A DNA stretch of 64,000 nucleotides from contig NC_020506.1 of the NCBI RefSeq assembly GCF_000344785.1, positions 558,001 to 622,000 on the forward strand, read 5' to 3'. This DNA is from Corynebacterium callunae DSM 20147. GTDB taxonomy: Bacteria; Actinomycetota; Actinomycetes; Mycobacteriales; Mycobacteriaceae. A program made the position numbers and the translations under genes. The first letter of the stretch is position 1. Every line of letters begins with the position of its first letter. The notes beneath the pieces were generated by a model. That model was not told the origin of the DNA, ran no database searches, and saw only the letters and a list, made by a program, of their open reading frames with translations. This document shows positions 27,394-36,784 of the stretch, in pieces.

Positions 27394-27765
27394 ACCAAAC
27401 CTGGGACGGTTCAAGCGGCGCTAGGCGAGTCTGATTGCTGCGTCGATCTATGGGGTGAGGGCAGTGGCCGACATCGCGGTCCGAACTATCGCGGTCCGAA
27501 CCTACCGGAGTCCGAAAGTACCGCGGTCCGAAACTATCTGATGCGCATCTTGTACAATGAGGATGCGCGTATGCACATGCATACGCACACGCACACTCCT
27601 TGGACGCCGTAGCGAGCTTCCGGGCAGACGGTCGCAGACGTCGTCCCCCTGGCTCGTTTCCCCGCCCATCAAAAAATGAACGACCGCGGACTAGCTCGGA
27701 TCAAGGCGACATCCCCTCAGCATCATGACGCGCTTGTGATGCAACTGAATATAGGAAGCTTAGAG
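27394..27765 (+). promoter_or_regulatory. dld upstream region with four tandem GGTCCGAA repeats
   Basis: No gene is visible. Four tandem copies of a 15-16-bp unit (consensus CCGCGGTCCGAAACTA) lie at 27474-27536, directly upstream of a -10-like TACAAT at 27553-27558, so they cover the -35 region. Alternating CATGCATACGCAC-type sequence follows. AGGAAG precedes the ATG at 27766. The repeats look like a multi-site operator for an unknown regulator. Confidence 0.55.
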
Positions 27766-29481
27766 ATGACGCAACCAGGACAGACCACCACGACTTCGCA
27801 CGAAGCGATCGATGCGTTCAAGAGAATCGTCGGCGACGAACATGTACTGACCTCTGAGCGTGCCACGATGCCATTCAGCAAAGGCTATCGATTCGGCGGA
27901 GGACCAGTCTTCGCCGTGGTGCGCCCCGGCACGCTGGTCGAGATGTGGCGGGCGCTGCAGGTATCCGTCGACAACAACCTCATCGTCATCCCGCAGGCAT
28001 CGAACACGGGCCTGACTGGTGGATCCGGCCCCGGCTTCCAAGACTACGATCGCCCCATTGTGATCATCTCGACTCACCGCATCGATGAGGTGCACCTCAT
28101 CAACGACGCGCGCGAGGCGATCTCGCTCGCGGGCACCCCGCTGACACACCTGACCGACGCGCTCGCCAAGCACCAGCGCGAGCCGCACTCGGTGATCGGG
28201 TCGACATCAATCGGCGCCTCGGTCATCGGCGGCATCGCGAACAACTCGGGCGGCAGCCAGATTCGCAAGGGTCCGGCATTCACGCGCGAAGCGATCTTCG
28301 CCCGCGTCAACGACGACGGCAAGGTCGAGCTGGTCAATCACCTGGGCATCTCGCTCGGAGACGACCCTGAGGTCGCACTCGACCGTCTACAGCGCGGCGA
28401 GTGGTCTCCCGAGGATGTCACCCCAGCTCCCGAAGACTCGAACGAGACCGAGTACGCCGAGCACTTGCGCAAGATCGTGCCTTCGCCTGCTCGCTATAAT
28501 GCGAACCCCGAGTACCTGTTCGAGGCTTCCGGCTCGGCCGGCAAGCTGATGGTGTTCGCGGTGCGCACCCGCACCTTCCCTCGCGAAGTGCACCCGACCG
28601 TGTTTTACATCGGCACGAACAACACGCACGAGCTCGAAGAGATCCGTCGGTTGTTCCTCGAAGCCGACATGCCGCTGCCTATCTCTGGTGAGTACATGGG
28701 CCGCAGTGCCTTCGACTTGGCCGAGAAGTACGGCAAAGACACCTTCGTCTTCCTGAAGTTCATGAGTCCAGCGCTGCAGACGCGCATGTTCTCGTTCAAG
28801 ACGTGGGCCAACGGCTTGTTCTCGAAGATTCCCGGCATTGGTCCGACCTTCGCCGACACGGTATCGCAAGCCATGTTCAGCGTGCTGCCCAACCAGCTGC
28901 CCAAGCGCATGATGGAGTACCGCAACCGTTTCGAGCATCACCTGCTGCTCACCGTCAGCGAGTCGCAGAAGGCCGCGAGCGAGAAGATGCTCAAGGAGTT
29001 CTTCGCAGAGCCCGAGCACACTGGTGAGTTCTTCATCTGCACGTCTGATGAAGAAAAGAGCGCGTCGCTCAACCGGTTCGGCGCGGCCAGTGCCGCCACT
29101 CGCTACGCCGCGTTGAAGCGCCGGCACATCGCAGGGCTCATCCCCATCGATGTGGCCCTGCGTCGCGACGATTGGAACTGGCTCGAGGTGCTGCCGGAGG
29201 AGATCGACGACCAGCTTGAGGTCAAGGCGTATTACGGGCACTTCTTCTGCCATGTGATGCACCAGGACTATGTCGCCAAGCAGGGCGTGGATCCCGAGGC
29301 GCTGCACGACCGCATCCAGCACCTGCTGGAGGAGCGCGGCGCGAAGCTGCCCGCCGAGCACAACTACGGTCGCATCTACAAGCTGCCGGAGTCCATGGAA
29401 GAGCACTTCAAGGAGCTCGATCCGACGAATACGTTCAACGCCGGTATCGGCGGCACGTCGCCGCACAAGGACTGGGCCTAA
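27766..29481 (+). CDS. dld: Quinone-dependent D-lactate dehydrogenase
   Basis: Dld oxidises D-lactate to pyruvate at the membrane and passes electrons to menaquinone, allowing growth on D-lactate. From ATG 27766 the product has 571 residues, the length I recall for Dld (Cg1027) of C. glutamicum ATCC 13032. An N-terminal FAD_binding_4 domain includes FAVVRPGTLVEMW, PQASNTGLTGGSGP and GGIANNSGGSQIRKG. A C-terminal membrane-binding domain follows (VKAYYGHFFCHVMHQDYV, AEHNYGRIY). GC-rich codon use is unlike the neighbours. The gene lies between two ISL3 ends. Published work reports that the ATCC 13032 dld locus is nearly identical to that of Propionibacterium freudenreichii, implying recent transfer. 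Confidence 0.94.
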   Translation: MTQPGQTTTTSHEAIDAFKRIVGDEHVLTSERATMPFSKGYRFGGGPVFAVVRPGTLVEMWRALQVSVDNNLIVIPQASNTGLTGGSGPGFQDYDRPIVIISTHRIDEVHLINDAREAISLAGTPLTHLTDALAKHQREPHSVIGSTSIGASVIGGIANNSGGSQIRKGPAFTREAIFARVNDDGKVELVNHLGISLGDDPEVALDRLQRGEWSPEDVTPAPEDSNETEYAEHLRKIVPSPARYNANPEYLFEASGSAGKLMVFAVRTRTFPREVHPTVFYIGTNNTHELEEIRRLFLEADMPLPISGEYMGRSAFDLAEKYGKDTFVFLKFMSPALQTRMFSFKTWANGLFSKIPGIGPTFADTVSQAMFSVLPNQLPKRMMEYRNRFEHHLLLTVSESQKAASEKMLKEFFAEPEHTGEFFICTSDEEKSASLNRFGAASAATRYAALKRRHIAGLIPIDVALRRDDWNWLEVLPEEIDDQLEVKAYYGHFFCHVMHQDYVAKQGVDPEALHDRIQHLLEERGAKLPAEHNYGRIYKLPESMEEHFKELDPTNTFNAGIGGTSPHKDWA

Positions 29482-29535
29482 GTCCCCAAGGTAGCGCGAC
29501 GCCGTGAGAGCCTGAGCGATGTCTTATCCATCTCG

Positions 29536-29568
29536 GGTGGACCTAGGGCTCGACTCCCTAGGTCCACC
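29536..29568. terminator. Strong hairpin after dld, terminator-like without T-run
   Basis: GGTGGACCTAGGG (29536-29548) pairs perfectly with CCCTAGGTCCACC (29556-29568) around a 7-base loop, 55 bases after the dld stop. No T-run follows, as is common in GC-rich actinobacterial terminators. Confidence 0.65.
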
Positions 29569-29865
29569 GGGACGGATGAGTCGAGACATCGGTCAGAGGC
29601 TGGGCAGGCCATAGAATCGCGTGGCGGCGAGGGCCGCGCCCGGTCCGAGAACGGGTCATCGCCTCACGCCGTCAGCTGACCCGCGACGGCCGGCACACCG
29701 GCGAAATCCTCGCCACCGGCCACATCGACGAGCCCGGAGGCTATTGCTGAAACACATTGCCTGAACATATTGGTGGAGCTGAAGGTGTGTAGGTTCAGGA
29801 CATCGTTCATAGGTGAGTCTGGACATCGTTCATAGTGGTCCGTGACGATGAGGGATGTCTAAAGC
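29569..29865. other. Gene-free stretch with a 15-bp direct repeat
   Basis: GC-rich DNA with no credible gene. GGACATCGTTCATAG occurs at 29798-29812 and again at 29821-29835 (period 23). Such GGACATCGTT repeats are familiar from the ends of IS481-type elements, so this may be a decayed IS terminus. The ISL3 end begins at 29866. Confidence 0.45.
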
Positions 29866-30210
29866 GGCTCTTCACAGATGAGGGTGTAGTTGAGGTCTGA
29901 ATCCGCCGGACTCGAGCAGGGATCTGACGATGTAGTTGGTCAGGTTGCAGAAGCCCAGGGCCGAGCCGCGCAGGTGCTCCAGGCGTCCGTTGATCGCCTC
30001 TGTGGGGCCATTGCTGGTGCCAGGCCGCTCGAAGTAGGCCAGCACGTCGGTGGCGCGAGCCTTCAGGGTCCGACCGAGCTTGCGCAACTCGTCCAGCCCG
30101 GCGGGGACGTCTTGGCTGACGGCGTCGATGAGCGCCTCCATCGCCGCGCGGCCGAGGGATCGGTCCTTCTCGCGGTAGGCCGCGATCATCCGCTGGTAGA
30201 TCCCCCAGGT
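29866..30210 (-). pseudogene. ISL3-family transposase, C-terminal fragment
   Basis: The minus-strand frame encodes the C-terminal 110 or so residues of an ISL3-family DDE transposase: AYREKDRSLGRAAMEALIDA, then GTSNGPTEAINGRLEHLRGS with the catalytic-glutamate segment, and an end FRPQLHPHL. The terminal inverted repeat GGCTCTTCACAGATGAGGG starts at 29866. The N-terminal two thirds are missing because IS3 copy 2 begins at 30211. Confidence 0.85.
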
Positions 30211-30253
30211 TGCGCTCGTCAAGTTTTTGAGACAGCTTGATTGATTTTTCTTC

Positions 30254-31189
30254 TTACGCGGCTGCTAATCCATACTGCTGCTGATATGCGGTCAAAGCAC
30301 TAGCCGGTGAGAGCCCCTGGTTATTGCTATGCGGGCGGCGCCGGTTGTGACCTGCCCCTCGATGTACTCCATCACCGCGGTTCGGGCCGACAGGTGATTC
30401 TCAAAATCATAGTGGTGATACATTTCGGTCTTCAAATGTGAGAAAAAATTCTCCGCGACTTCCGTTATCCCAACACACCCCGGTCAATCCCATGGATTGG
30501 GTGATCTTGTTGCCGGCGCACCATGTCTGGAACTGCTCGCAGGTGTATTGCGATCCTCTATCGGAGTGAAAAATTGCGCCTTCAGGATGAAGACGCCCAT
30601 GATTACGTGCCATGGCCAGCGCGTTGATCACCAACGGTGTGCGCATAGTGGAATCCATAGACCACCCCACCACCATCCGCGTAGCCAAATCGATCACGGT
30701 AGCCACATACAGCCACCCGGAACCCGTCTTTAAGTACGTAATGTCACCAACGAGCCTGGTCCCAGGCACGGTAGCGGTAAAGTCTCGTTTCCCTTGGCTA
30801 TCGAGCATATGATTTTTAATATGCTCGGTCCGGGCAGAAGGGTCACTGACCGTGGTGTTCTTCCAGGCCCGCATTCGTCTGGCACGCACTGCTAATTCGT
30901 TCATAATTGATCCCACAGTCCCAGTAGAAACTTTGACACCACGCTGGTTGAGCAACGTGGTCAGCTGATCCCTGCCAGCCATCTGGTTGCTTTTTTCAAA
31001 CTCCTGGGCAACCTCAGCCCTGAGTTCTAAATGCCTTATGGCTGTCGGAGTCAGACCCGCAGGCTTGGCCCACCGGTAATACGACGCTCTGGACATGCCC
31101 AACTTTGTGCACATCCATGTAATGGGAAACGACGCCTTCTCTTGCTCGATGAACGCTGAGAGATCCTCTACAGGTGCTTCGGCTTCCAA
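30254..31189 (-). pseudogene. IS3-family transposase OrfB with two frameshifts (copy 2)
   Basis: It shares both frame lesions of copy 1: one extra base just before the catalytic-glutamate segment (about 30465) and a second shift near 30352. The first two catalytic aspartates (DITYL, IFHSDRGSQY) remain in the first frame. It is unlikely to be active unless recoding restores the frame. Confidence 0.85.
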
Positions 31190-31415
31190 AGAAGGCGCTG
31201 GCTTTTCCCAAAAACTCGTTTTCCCGTTTCAACGCGGCGTTCTCAGCCTGCAGGGCCTTGTATTTCGCCCATTCGACTGGGTCTGGTTCATCCACACCGG
31301 CGTCTGGATGCTCGGCCCTCCAGGTTCTTACCCACGCGCTCAGTGTTCCTTCTTTGATACCCAACTCGGTGGCCACTTCCTTGACCGAGCGCCCTGAGGA
31401 GACGACGAGTTGCAC
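31014..31415 (-). CDS. IS3-family OrfA (copy 2)
   Basis: Identical in sequence to the copy 1 OrfA frame: helix-turn-helix (SGRSVKEVATELGIKEGTLS) and leucine-rich coil. The same doubt about its start codon applies. Confidence 0.7.
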   Translation of the reverse strand: MQLVVSSGRSVKEVATELGIKEGTLSAWVRTWRAEHPDAGVDEPDPVEWAKYKALQAENAALKRENEFLGKASAFFGSRSTCRGSLSVHRAREGVVSHYMDVHKVGHVQSVVLPVGQACGSDSDSHKAFRTQG

Positions 31416-31581
31416 AGCTCCTGCTTTGAATTCTTCGGTGAAGATGACGTGCGATTCGACATGGAACTAATTCTCCTAGACCCTGTCTCAAATCACCATA
31501 CGGGCGCACACCTAGATGTAAGAGTGTTAAATAATTTGGAATTGTTTTGAGAAGAGACTTTTGGTCCTTTTTGGAGGGGAT

Positions 31582-31875
31582 ATGAACGGGCAGCATCGGC
31601 GGACGATACGATTCTTCGCAGATTGGGGCGCAAATACTCCATTATGGGAAAATGGCACGGAGAATTATTTAATGTCTCCAGAAGATTATGGTCTATCTGA
31701 ATCACTATCCAAGCGTGTGTACGACTGGGCCGATCATTGGAAGACACACTGTCATTGGGAGCGTGGCTGGGATTCTCCTTCTTCAAAGGAAGAGTCAAAA
31801 ATTAAAGGGGATGCCATAGTAAGGGATCTTCGAGCAGAGGTTGCTACTTTTGCTGATGTGATTGATGAAAGATAA
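31582..31875 (+). CDS. Small acidic protein, candidate immunity protein
   Basis: A 97-residue soluble protein rich in tryptophan and acidic residues: TIRFFADWGANTPLWENG, SPEDYGLSESLSKRVYDWAD, HWERGWDSP and DLRAEVATFADV. TTGGAGGGGAT gives a good ribosome binding site for the ATG at 31582. I do not recognise a named family. Its small size, acidity and position just outside the right end of the composite block, opposite a toxin-like fragment on the left, suggest that it was once the immunity gene of that toxin. That role is an inference. Confidence 0.5.
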   Translation: MNGQHRRTIRFFADWGANTPLWENGTENYLMSPEDYGLSESLSKRVYDWADHWKTHCHWERGWDSPSSKEESKIKGDAIVRDLRAEVATFADVIDER

Positions 31876-32200
31876 AAGTAGTCTGTGTCTCGATTCATGC
31901 ACGTAGCTATTTGTGGCCTTCATGTCGCTTTTTGAGTGATTGACAGCTCATTTAATGGTGGAAGCACCCCGTATAGTCCCTTGTACCTGAGTGAAAAATT
32001 AACCCTCTATAAGCCCTTTAAGGGCTTATAGAGGGTTAATTACGTGAGAATTATTGTTTATTCTGTGACCTGAGTTGGCTCACGGTGGTGTGATTGATTT
32101 AACACTTGACACGTAGGCCTGCGGGTTTACGTTTCTGGATAGGTAAATTTCCGCGACTCAAGGGGGTGGTGGTCGGGGTGGATCAGTAGGGTGATCTTTT
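31876..32200. other. Gene-free region with a 45-bp near-perfect palindrome
   Basis: No gene is visible. The palindrome at 31997-32041 dominates. The right part (32100-32200) is probably the left end of the IS1634-type element, whose transposase starts at 32201, but I could not fix its terminal repeat. Confidence 0.45.
31997..32041 (-). terminator. 45-bp palindrome, possible minus-strand terminator
   Basis: Two perfect 22-base arms starting AATTAACCCTCTATAAG surround a single central T. On the minus strand the stem runs into TTTTTCAC, which fits a rho-independent terminator. On the + strand no T-run follows. The length and perfection are unusual for a simple terminator. Confidence 0.55.
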
Positions 32201-32330
32201 ATGAGCCCCTATATCCGCACTGTGACCACTGCTTCTGGCGCGACAGCGGTGCAAATAATCCTGAGCGAATACTCAGGCAAAAGGACGATGCAGCATATTG
32301 GTTCAGCCCATGATGAACACGAACTTGAAC
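32201..32330 (+). pseudogene. IS1634-type transposase, 5' part (interrupted)
   Basis: The first 43 residues, MSPYIRTVTTASGATAVQII and HIGSAHDEHELEL, match the start of IS1634-type transposases. The frame is cut at 32331 by an IS3-family element and resumes at 33631. Joining GAACTTGAAC to the sequence after CTTCAAC restores an open frame reading HELELALLKAQAQ. Confidence 0.8.
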
Positions 32331-32375
32331 TGTCCCAGGTTTTGTTCCGTCTGAGTAGATGGGAAAATCTAGTAC

Positions 32376-32689
32376 ATGCCAAAGAAGTTTGACCAGGAAG
32401 CCAAGGACCGTGTGGTCCGCCTGGTAGAGGATCGTATCTTGGCCGAGAACCTTTCGATGCAACAAGCGTGCCAAGCAGTCGCACCAAAACTGGGCGTCTC
32501 GTGGCACACGGCCAGGCAATGGACGCAGCAGGCTCGCCGTGATGGTCTCACTCACCAACACCAGCCAGAAGACTTAGTCGCTGAAGTTGCCAAGCTGCGC
32601 CGTGAGAATCAAGAGCTGCGAGACACCAACGAATTGCTCAAGGCTGCATCGGCTTTTTTCGCATCGGAACTCGACCCAAAACGTCGGAA

Positions 32690-32693
<4 letters not shown>
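32376..32693 (+). CDS. IS3-family OrfA (nested element)
   Basis: A 105-residue helix-turn-helix protein, MPKKFDQEAKDRVVRLVEDR, with LGVSWHTARQWTQQARRDG and a leucine-rich coil ending AASAFFASELDPKRRK. Its stop overlaps the orfB ATG (ATGA), the standard arrangement for translational coupling or frameshifting in this subgroup. Confidence 0.85.
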
Positions 32694-33613
<920 letters not shown>

Positions 33614-33630
33614 GAACAAAACCCGGGGCA

Positions 33631-34771
33631 CTTCAACTCGCTCTCCTAAAAGCACAGGCCCAACGCATCATTGACGGTGACCAAATGTCACTAGATTTAG
33701 GTCTTAGTGATGTCAAAACCCCTGCAGGAACCGGCTCTGCCGACAAGCCCCTACCGATTAGTGCTCAGCGTGCAGGCTATTTACTGGACTGCATCGATAC
33801 CTGCTACCAGCGCCTAGGTTTAGATACTGCAACCGGTAAAGATGAGGTATTTTTAGATCTGGTTCGAGCACGGATCATCCAGCCAGGCTCCAAATTTGAT
33901 TCAATTGAAACCCTCGCTGAAGTCGGTATCACAAGCGCCTCGTACGCCACGATTAAACGCCGACTCCCGGACTACGCTACTGATTCCTTTCGTCAACTGT
34001 TATCGCAGTCACTTGCAGCACACGCAGGTATTGGGGCTGGAAGCTTCATTCTTTACGATGTGACCACGTTGTATTTTGAAACAGATACCCCAGACGAGCT
34101 ACGTAAATCTGGGTTTTCGAAAGAACGTCGATTAGAACCACAAATCCTGGTCGGTCTTCTGACAGACGCAACAGGGTTTCCACTGCATATCGGGGCTTTT
34201 GAAGGAAATAAGGCAGAAACCCACACGATGCTGCCGATGATTAAACAGTTCCAACAGGCTTACCAGCTAGATCGCGTCACAGTTGTTGCTGATGCAGGAA
34301 TGCTTTTCAGCGGACAATAAAAAGGCGATTATTGAAGCTGGTTTGGACTACATCTTGTCAACAAAAGTCCCATCCATCCCAGAGGTCATTGCCCGATGGC
34401 AAACTGATAACCCAGATGATGATTACACCCACGGTCAGATATGGTCCCAGCCATCGTATACCGATGGCAGGAAAAGGAAGTCCGGCAAACCTGATTCAGT
34501 GACACATTTCCATTACTCCCACGACAGGGCACGGCGCACACGTCGCGGTATTGACGAACAAGTCGCGAAAGCCCAACGTGCTGTTGACGGGGCGGTGGCT
34601 ATTAAACGCAATCGGTATATCGACTTAAAAGCACCGGACAAAAAGGTCAACTTGGCATTAGCTGCTAAACATCGTGCTTTAGTGATCCGCGCTTTTGTTG
34701 GGTACCTGTATTCCCGCATCCGGTACCGGGAACTTCACAGTCCCCGGACCGGTCGAATTACCCCCGACTAA
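33631..34771 (+). pseudogene. IS1634-type transposase, 3' part, frameshifted and truncated
   Basis: The frame continues the 5' part at 32201-32330: KAQAQRIIDGDQMSLDLGLS, the DDE motif region FILYDVTTLYFETDTPDEL, and VTVVADAGML. One extra T near 34305 shifts the frame. It continues as ADNKKAIIEAGLDYILSTK to about 34660, after which the family sequence stops and unrelated residues lead to the stop at 34771. The C-terminal catalytic glutamate region is missing. Confidence 0.8.
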
Positions 34772-35037
34772 CGACGCAACCGTTGACGACCACGCGAGGC
34801 TAGAAGCGTGCGTTCACTGTGTGGTAATAATCTTTGGTACTAGATCGGTTCGGGAATCACGATGCAATATGGAATCTGAGTGCCGGTATTGCTTCTACCC
34901 CGAATGTTCAAATGGAATCTAAACCGGCAGGGACTTGGTGTTCTGTGCGTTACGTTTACACAGCTTAACCGAAGAAATATTGTTCACCAGAGTTTTAGAA
35001 CAGGTTGATTTGCGCTAAGCAGTGCATAATTAATCGC
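34772..35037 (+). promoter_or_regulatory. glmM upstream region, likely leaderless promoter
   Basis: No gene is visible; the left part is decayed IS DNA. A -10-like CATAAT at 35025-35030 lies only seven bases before the glmM ATG and no ribosome binding site is present, so the transcript probably starts at or next to the ATG. Confidence 0.5.
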
Positions 35038-36381
35038 ATGACTCGACTTTTTGGAACTGATGGCGTCCGCGGACTAGCCAATGAAGTACTCACCGCACCT
35101 TTGGCTTTGAAACTCGGTGCAGCAGCAGCTCACGTACTCACTGCAGAAAAGCGCGTAGATGGGCGTCGCCCGGTTGCGATCGTTGGTCGAGATCCTCGAG
35201 TTTCTGGAGAGATGCTCGCAGCAGCACTTTCAGCAGGTATGGCCAGCCAAGGCGTTGATGTTATTCGCGTTGGCGTTCTCCCAACTCCAGCTGTTGCATT
35301 CCTTACCGATGATTATGGTGCGGATATGGGCGTGATGATTTCTGCGTCGCACAACCCAATGCCCGACAACGGCATCAAGTTCTTTTCTGCAGGTGGACAC
35401 AAACTCCCTGATGATATCGAAGATGAAATTGAGCGCGTCATGGACAGCTTGCCTGCTGAGGGGCCAACGGGGCACGGAATTGGTCGTGTGATCGAGGAAG
35501 CGCCAGATGCTCAAGATCGCTATCTAGACCACCTTAAAGATGCGGTCCCAACGTCTCTTGAAGGCATCAAAGTGGTTGTAGATGCTGCTAACGGAGCAGC
35601 CAGTGTCGTGGCTCCTAAGGCTTATGAAGCAGCAGGGGCAACTGTAATTGCTATTCATAACAAGCCAGACTCCTACAACATCAACATGGACTGCGGTTCA
35701 ACCCATATCGATCAGGTGCAGGCGGCAGTTCTGAAGCACGGAGCTGATCTTGGTTTGGCACATGACGGCGATGCTGACCGATGCTTAGCGGTAGACAAAG
35801 ACGGTAACATTGTTGATGGTGACCAGATCATGGCCATCCTGGCAATCGCTATGAAGGAAAATGGTGAGCTGCGCAAGAACACCCTGGTAGCTACCGTAAT
35901 GAGTAACCTTGGCTTACAGATTGCTATGAATGAAGCCGGAATCACCATGCGTGCTACAAAGGTCGGCGACCGTTATGTGCTGGAAGATCTAAAAGCAGGC
36001 GGATTCAGCCTCGGTGGCGAGCAATCCGGTCACATTGTGCTTCCTGACTATGGCACCACCGGTGATGGCACCCTGACCGGACTGTCACTGATGGCTCGTA
36101 TGGCTGAAACCGGAAAGCCACTTGGTGAACTCGCACAGGCTATGAAGGTGTTGCCACAGGTGCTTATCAACGTTCCTGTTTCTGATAAGACTGCAATTGT
36201 GGCCAACCCACAGGTAGTGGCAGCAATTGCGGAAGCAGAAGCAGAACTGGGCGATCGTGGTCGTGTGCTATTGCGTGCCTCTGGTACCGAAGAGCTCTTC
36301 CGCGTCATGGTTGAAGCTGGTGAGCAGGAACAAGCTCGTCGTATCGCTGGACGTCTTGCAGCTGTAGTTGCTGAGGTCTAA
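35038..36381 (+). CDS. glmM: Phosphoglucosamine mutase
   Basis: GlmM converts glucosamine-6-phosphate to glucosamine-1-phosphate on the way to UDP-GlcNAc for peptidoglycan. The 447-residue product starts [12 protein letters not shown]. It has the phosphoserine loop [13 protein letters not shown] (Ser104), the metal-binding loop [13 protein letters not shown], the sugar-binding GGEQSGHIV and the phosphate-binding [12 protein letters not shown]. The frame is open upstream to 35005, but ATG 35038 gives the family N-terminus. In relatives it directly follows rpsI; here an 11-kb accessory island intervenes. Confidence 0.97.
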   Translation: MTRLFGTDGVRGLANEVLTAPLALKLGAAAAHVLTAEKRVDGRRPVAIVGRDPRVSGEMLAAALSAGMASQGVDVIRVGVLPTPAVAFLTDDYGADMGVMISASHNPMPDNGIKFFSAGGHKLPDDIEDEIERVMDSLPAEGPTGHGIGRVIEEAPDAQDRYLDHLKDAVPTSLEGIKVVVDAANGAASVVAPKAYEAAGATVIAIHNKPDSYNINMDCGSTHIDQVQAAVLKHGADLGLAHDGDADRCLAVDKDGNIVDGDQIMAILAIAMKENGELRKNTLVATVMSNLGLQIAMNEAGITMRATKVGDRYVLEDLKAGGFSLGGEQSGHIVLPDYGTTGDGTLTGLSLMARMAETGKPLGELAQAMKVLPQVLINVPVSDKTAIVANPQVVAAIAEAEAELGDRGRVLLRASGTEELFRVMVEAGEQEQARRIAGRLAAVVAEV

Positions 36382-36422
36382 AAGGTTTTCTTAAAAACCC
36401 GGGAACCCATAGCCCCTCTGAG

Positions 36423-36478
36423 CAGTCCAACATAAATGTAGGAGCATTTTATGTTGGATAACTCAGGGGGGATTTTTT
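36423..36478 (+). promoter_or_regulatory. CAGTCCAAC box and hairpin upstream of the 36479 operon
   Basis: CAGTCCAAC at 36423-36431 is followed by ATAA. CCAACATAAA pairs with TTTATGTTGG (10-bp stem), and CAGGGGGGATTTTTT leads into the ATG. Box, hairpin and G-run recur upstream of esxU and, with a shorter dyad, of eccC. Confidence 0.55.
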
Positions 36479-36784
36479 ATGGATGATATGGAATTAGAGG
36501 TTGATGCTGCACTTGAGGCCTTGCGCAACCTCATGGGGGAGACAGCACAACAACACACCACGCATCGCGCAACATCACCTCAGATGGAACCAACCGCTAC
36601 CGGACGCGGCTTTGCCGCGCAAGGTCGTAACTTAAGTGAAATGCTTAACGCCCTGCATCTGGGCGTCGAAAAGCGCCTTAATGCTCTTGCCCTGAGCTCG
36701 GAAGCAGCTGTTGTACAGGTGCAGGAATATGCCGGAAGTGACAAGAATTTTGCGGCCGGTTTAGAGGGGATTGACCGGGGATGA
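36479..36784 (+). CDS. Putative ESX-secreted protein with YxxxD motif (EspC-like)
   Basis: A 101-residue helical protein without a signal peptide. Two predicted helices are separated by a flexible segment, and the second ends with Y84-A-G-S-D88 (VQEYAGSDKNF). YxxxD/E after a helix is the general secretion signal of ESX substrates, and EspC-type proteins of this size carry it. The upstream CAGTCCAAC box is shared with eccC and the esx genes. Its stop overlaps the next ATG (ATGA). I infer a substrate or partner of the ESX-4 system; no sequence match proves it. Confidence 0.6.
   Translation: MDDMELEVDAALEALRNLMGETAQQHTTHRATSPQMEPTATGRGFAAQGRNLSEMLNALHLGVEKRLNALALSSEAAVVQVQEYAGSDKNFAAGLEGIDRG

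Larger units (their letters stand above)
24169..31508. mobile_element. 7.34-kb composite-transposon-like block bounded by two direct IS3-family copies
   Basis: Two 1298-bp IS3-family copies in the same orientation flank plasmid-like repeats, a ribbon-helix-helix gene, a truncated type III methyltransferase, a dld gene between two ISL3 ends, and an ISL3 transposase fragment. The GC content of the inner 26.2-29.7 kb is visibly higher than in the flanks. No identical target duplication is seen outside the block (TAC on the left, CAC on the right), so it may have formed by recombination rather than a single transposition. A toxin-like fragment lies immediately outside the left end and a possible immunity gene outside the right. 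Confidence 0.6.
30211..31508 (-). mobile_element. IS3-family insertion sequence, copy 2
   Basis: 1298 bp, same orientation and ends as copy 1 (24169-25466), with about six visible substitutions between them. It cuts the ISL3 transposase on its left and lies 73 bases before the small gene at 31582 on its right. No target duplication is seen (GGT on the left, CAC on the right). Confidence 0.9.

Noticed and set aside
27474..27536. CRISPR-like array upstream of dld
   Set aside because: The four repeats are tandem with no spacers and no cas genes are nearby; they look like an operator.
28387..29466. A 359-codon open frame antisense to dld
   Set aside because: It is a GC-driven shadow frame opposite dld with an arginine/leucine-rich, non-family translation.
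34695..34922. A 75-residue frame before glmM
   Set aside because: It spans decayed IS DNA, has no ribosome binding site and no recognisable domain.
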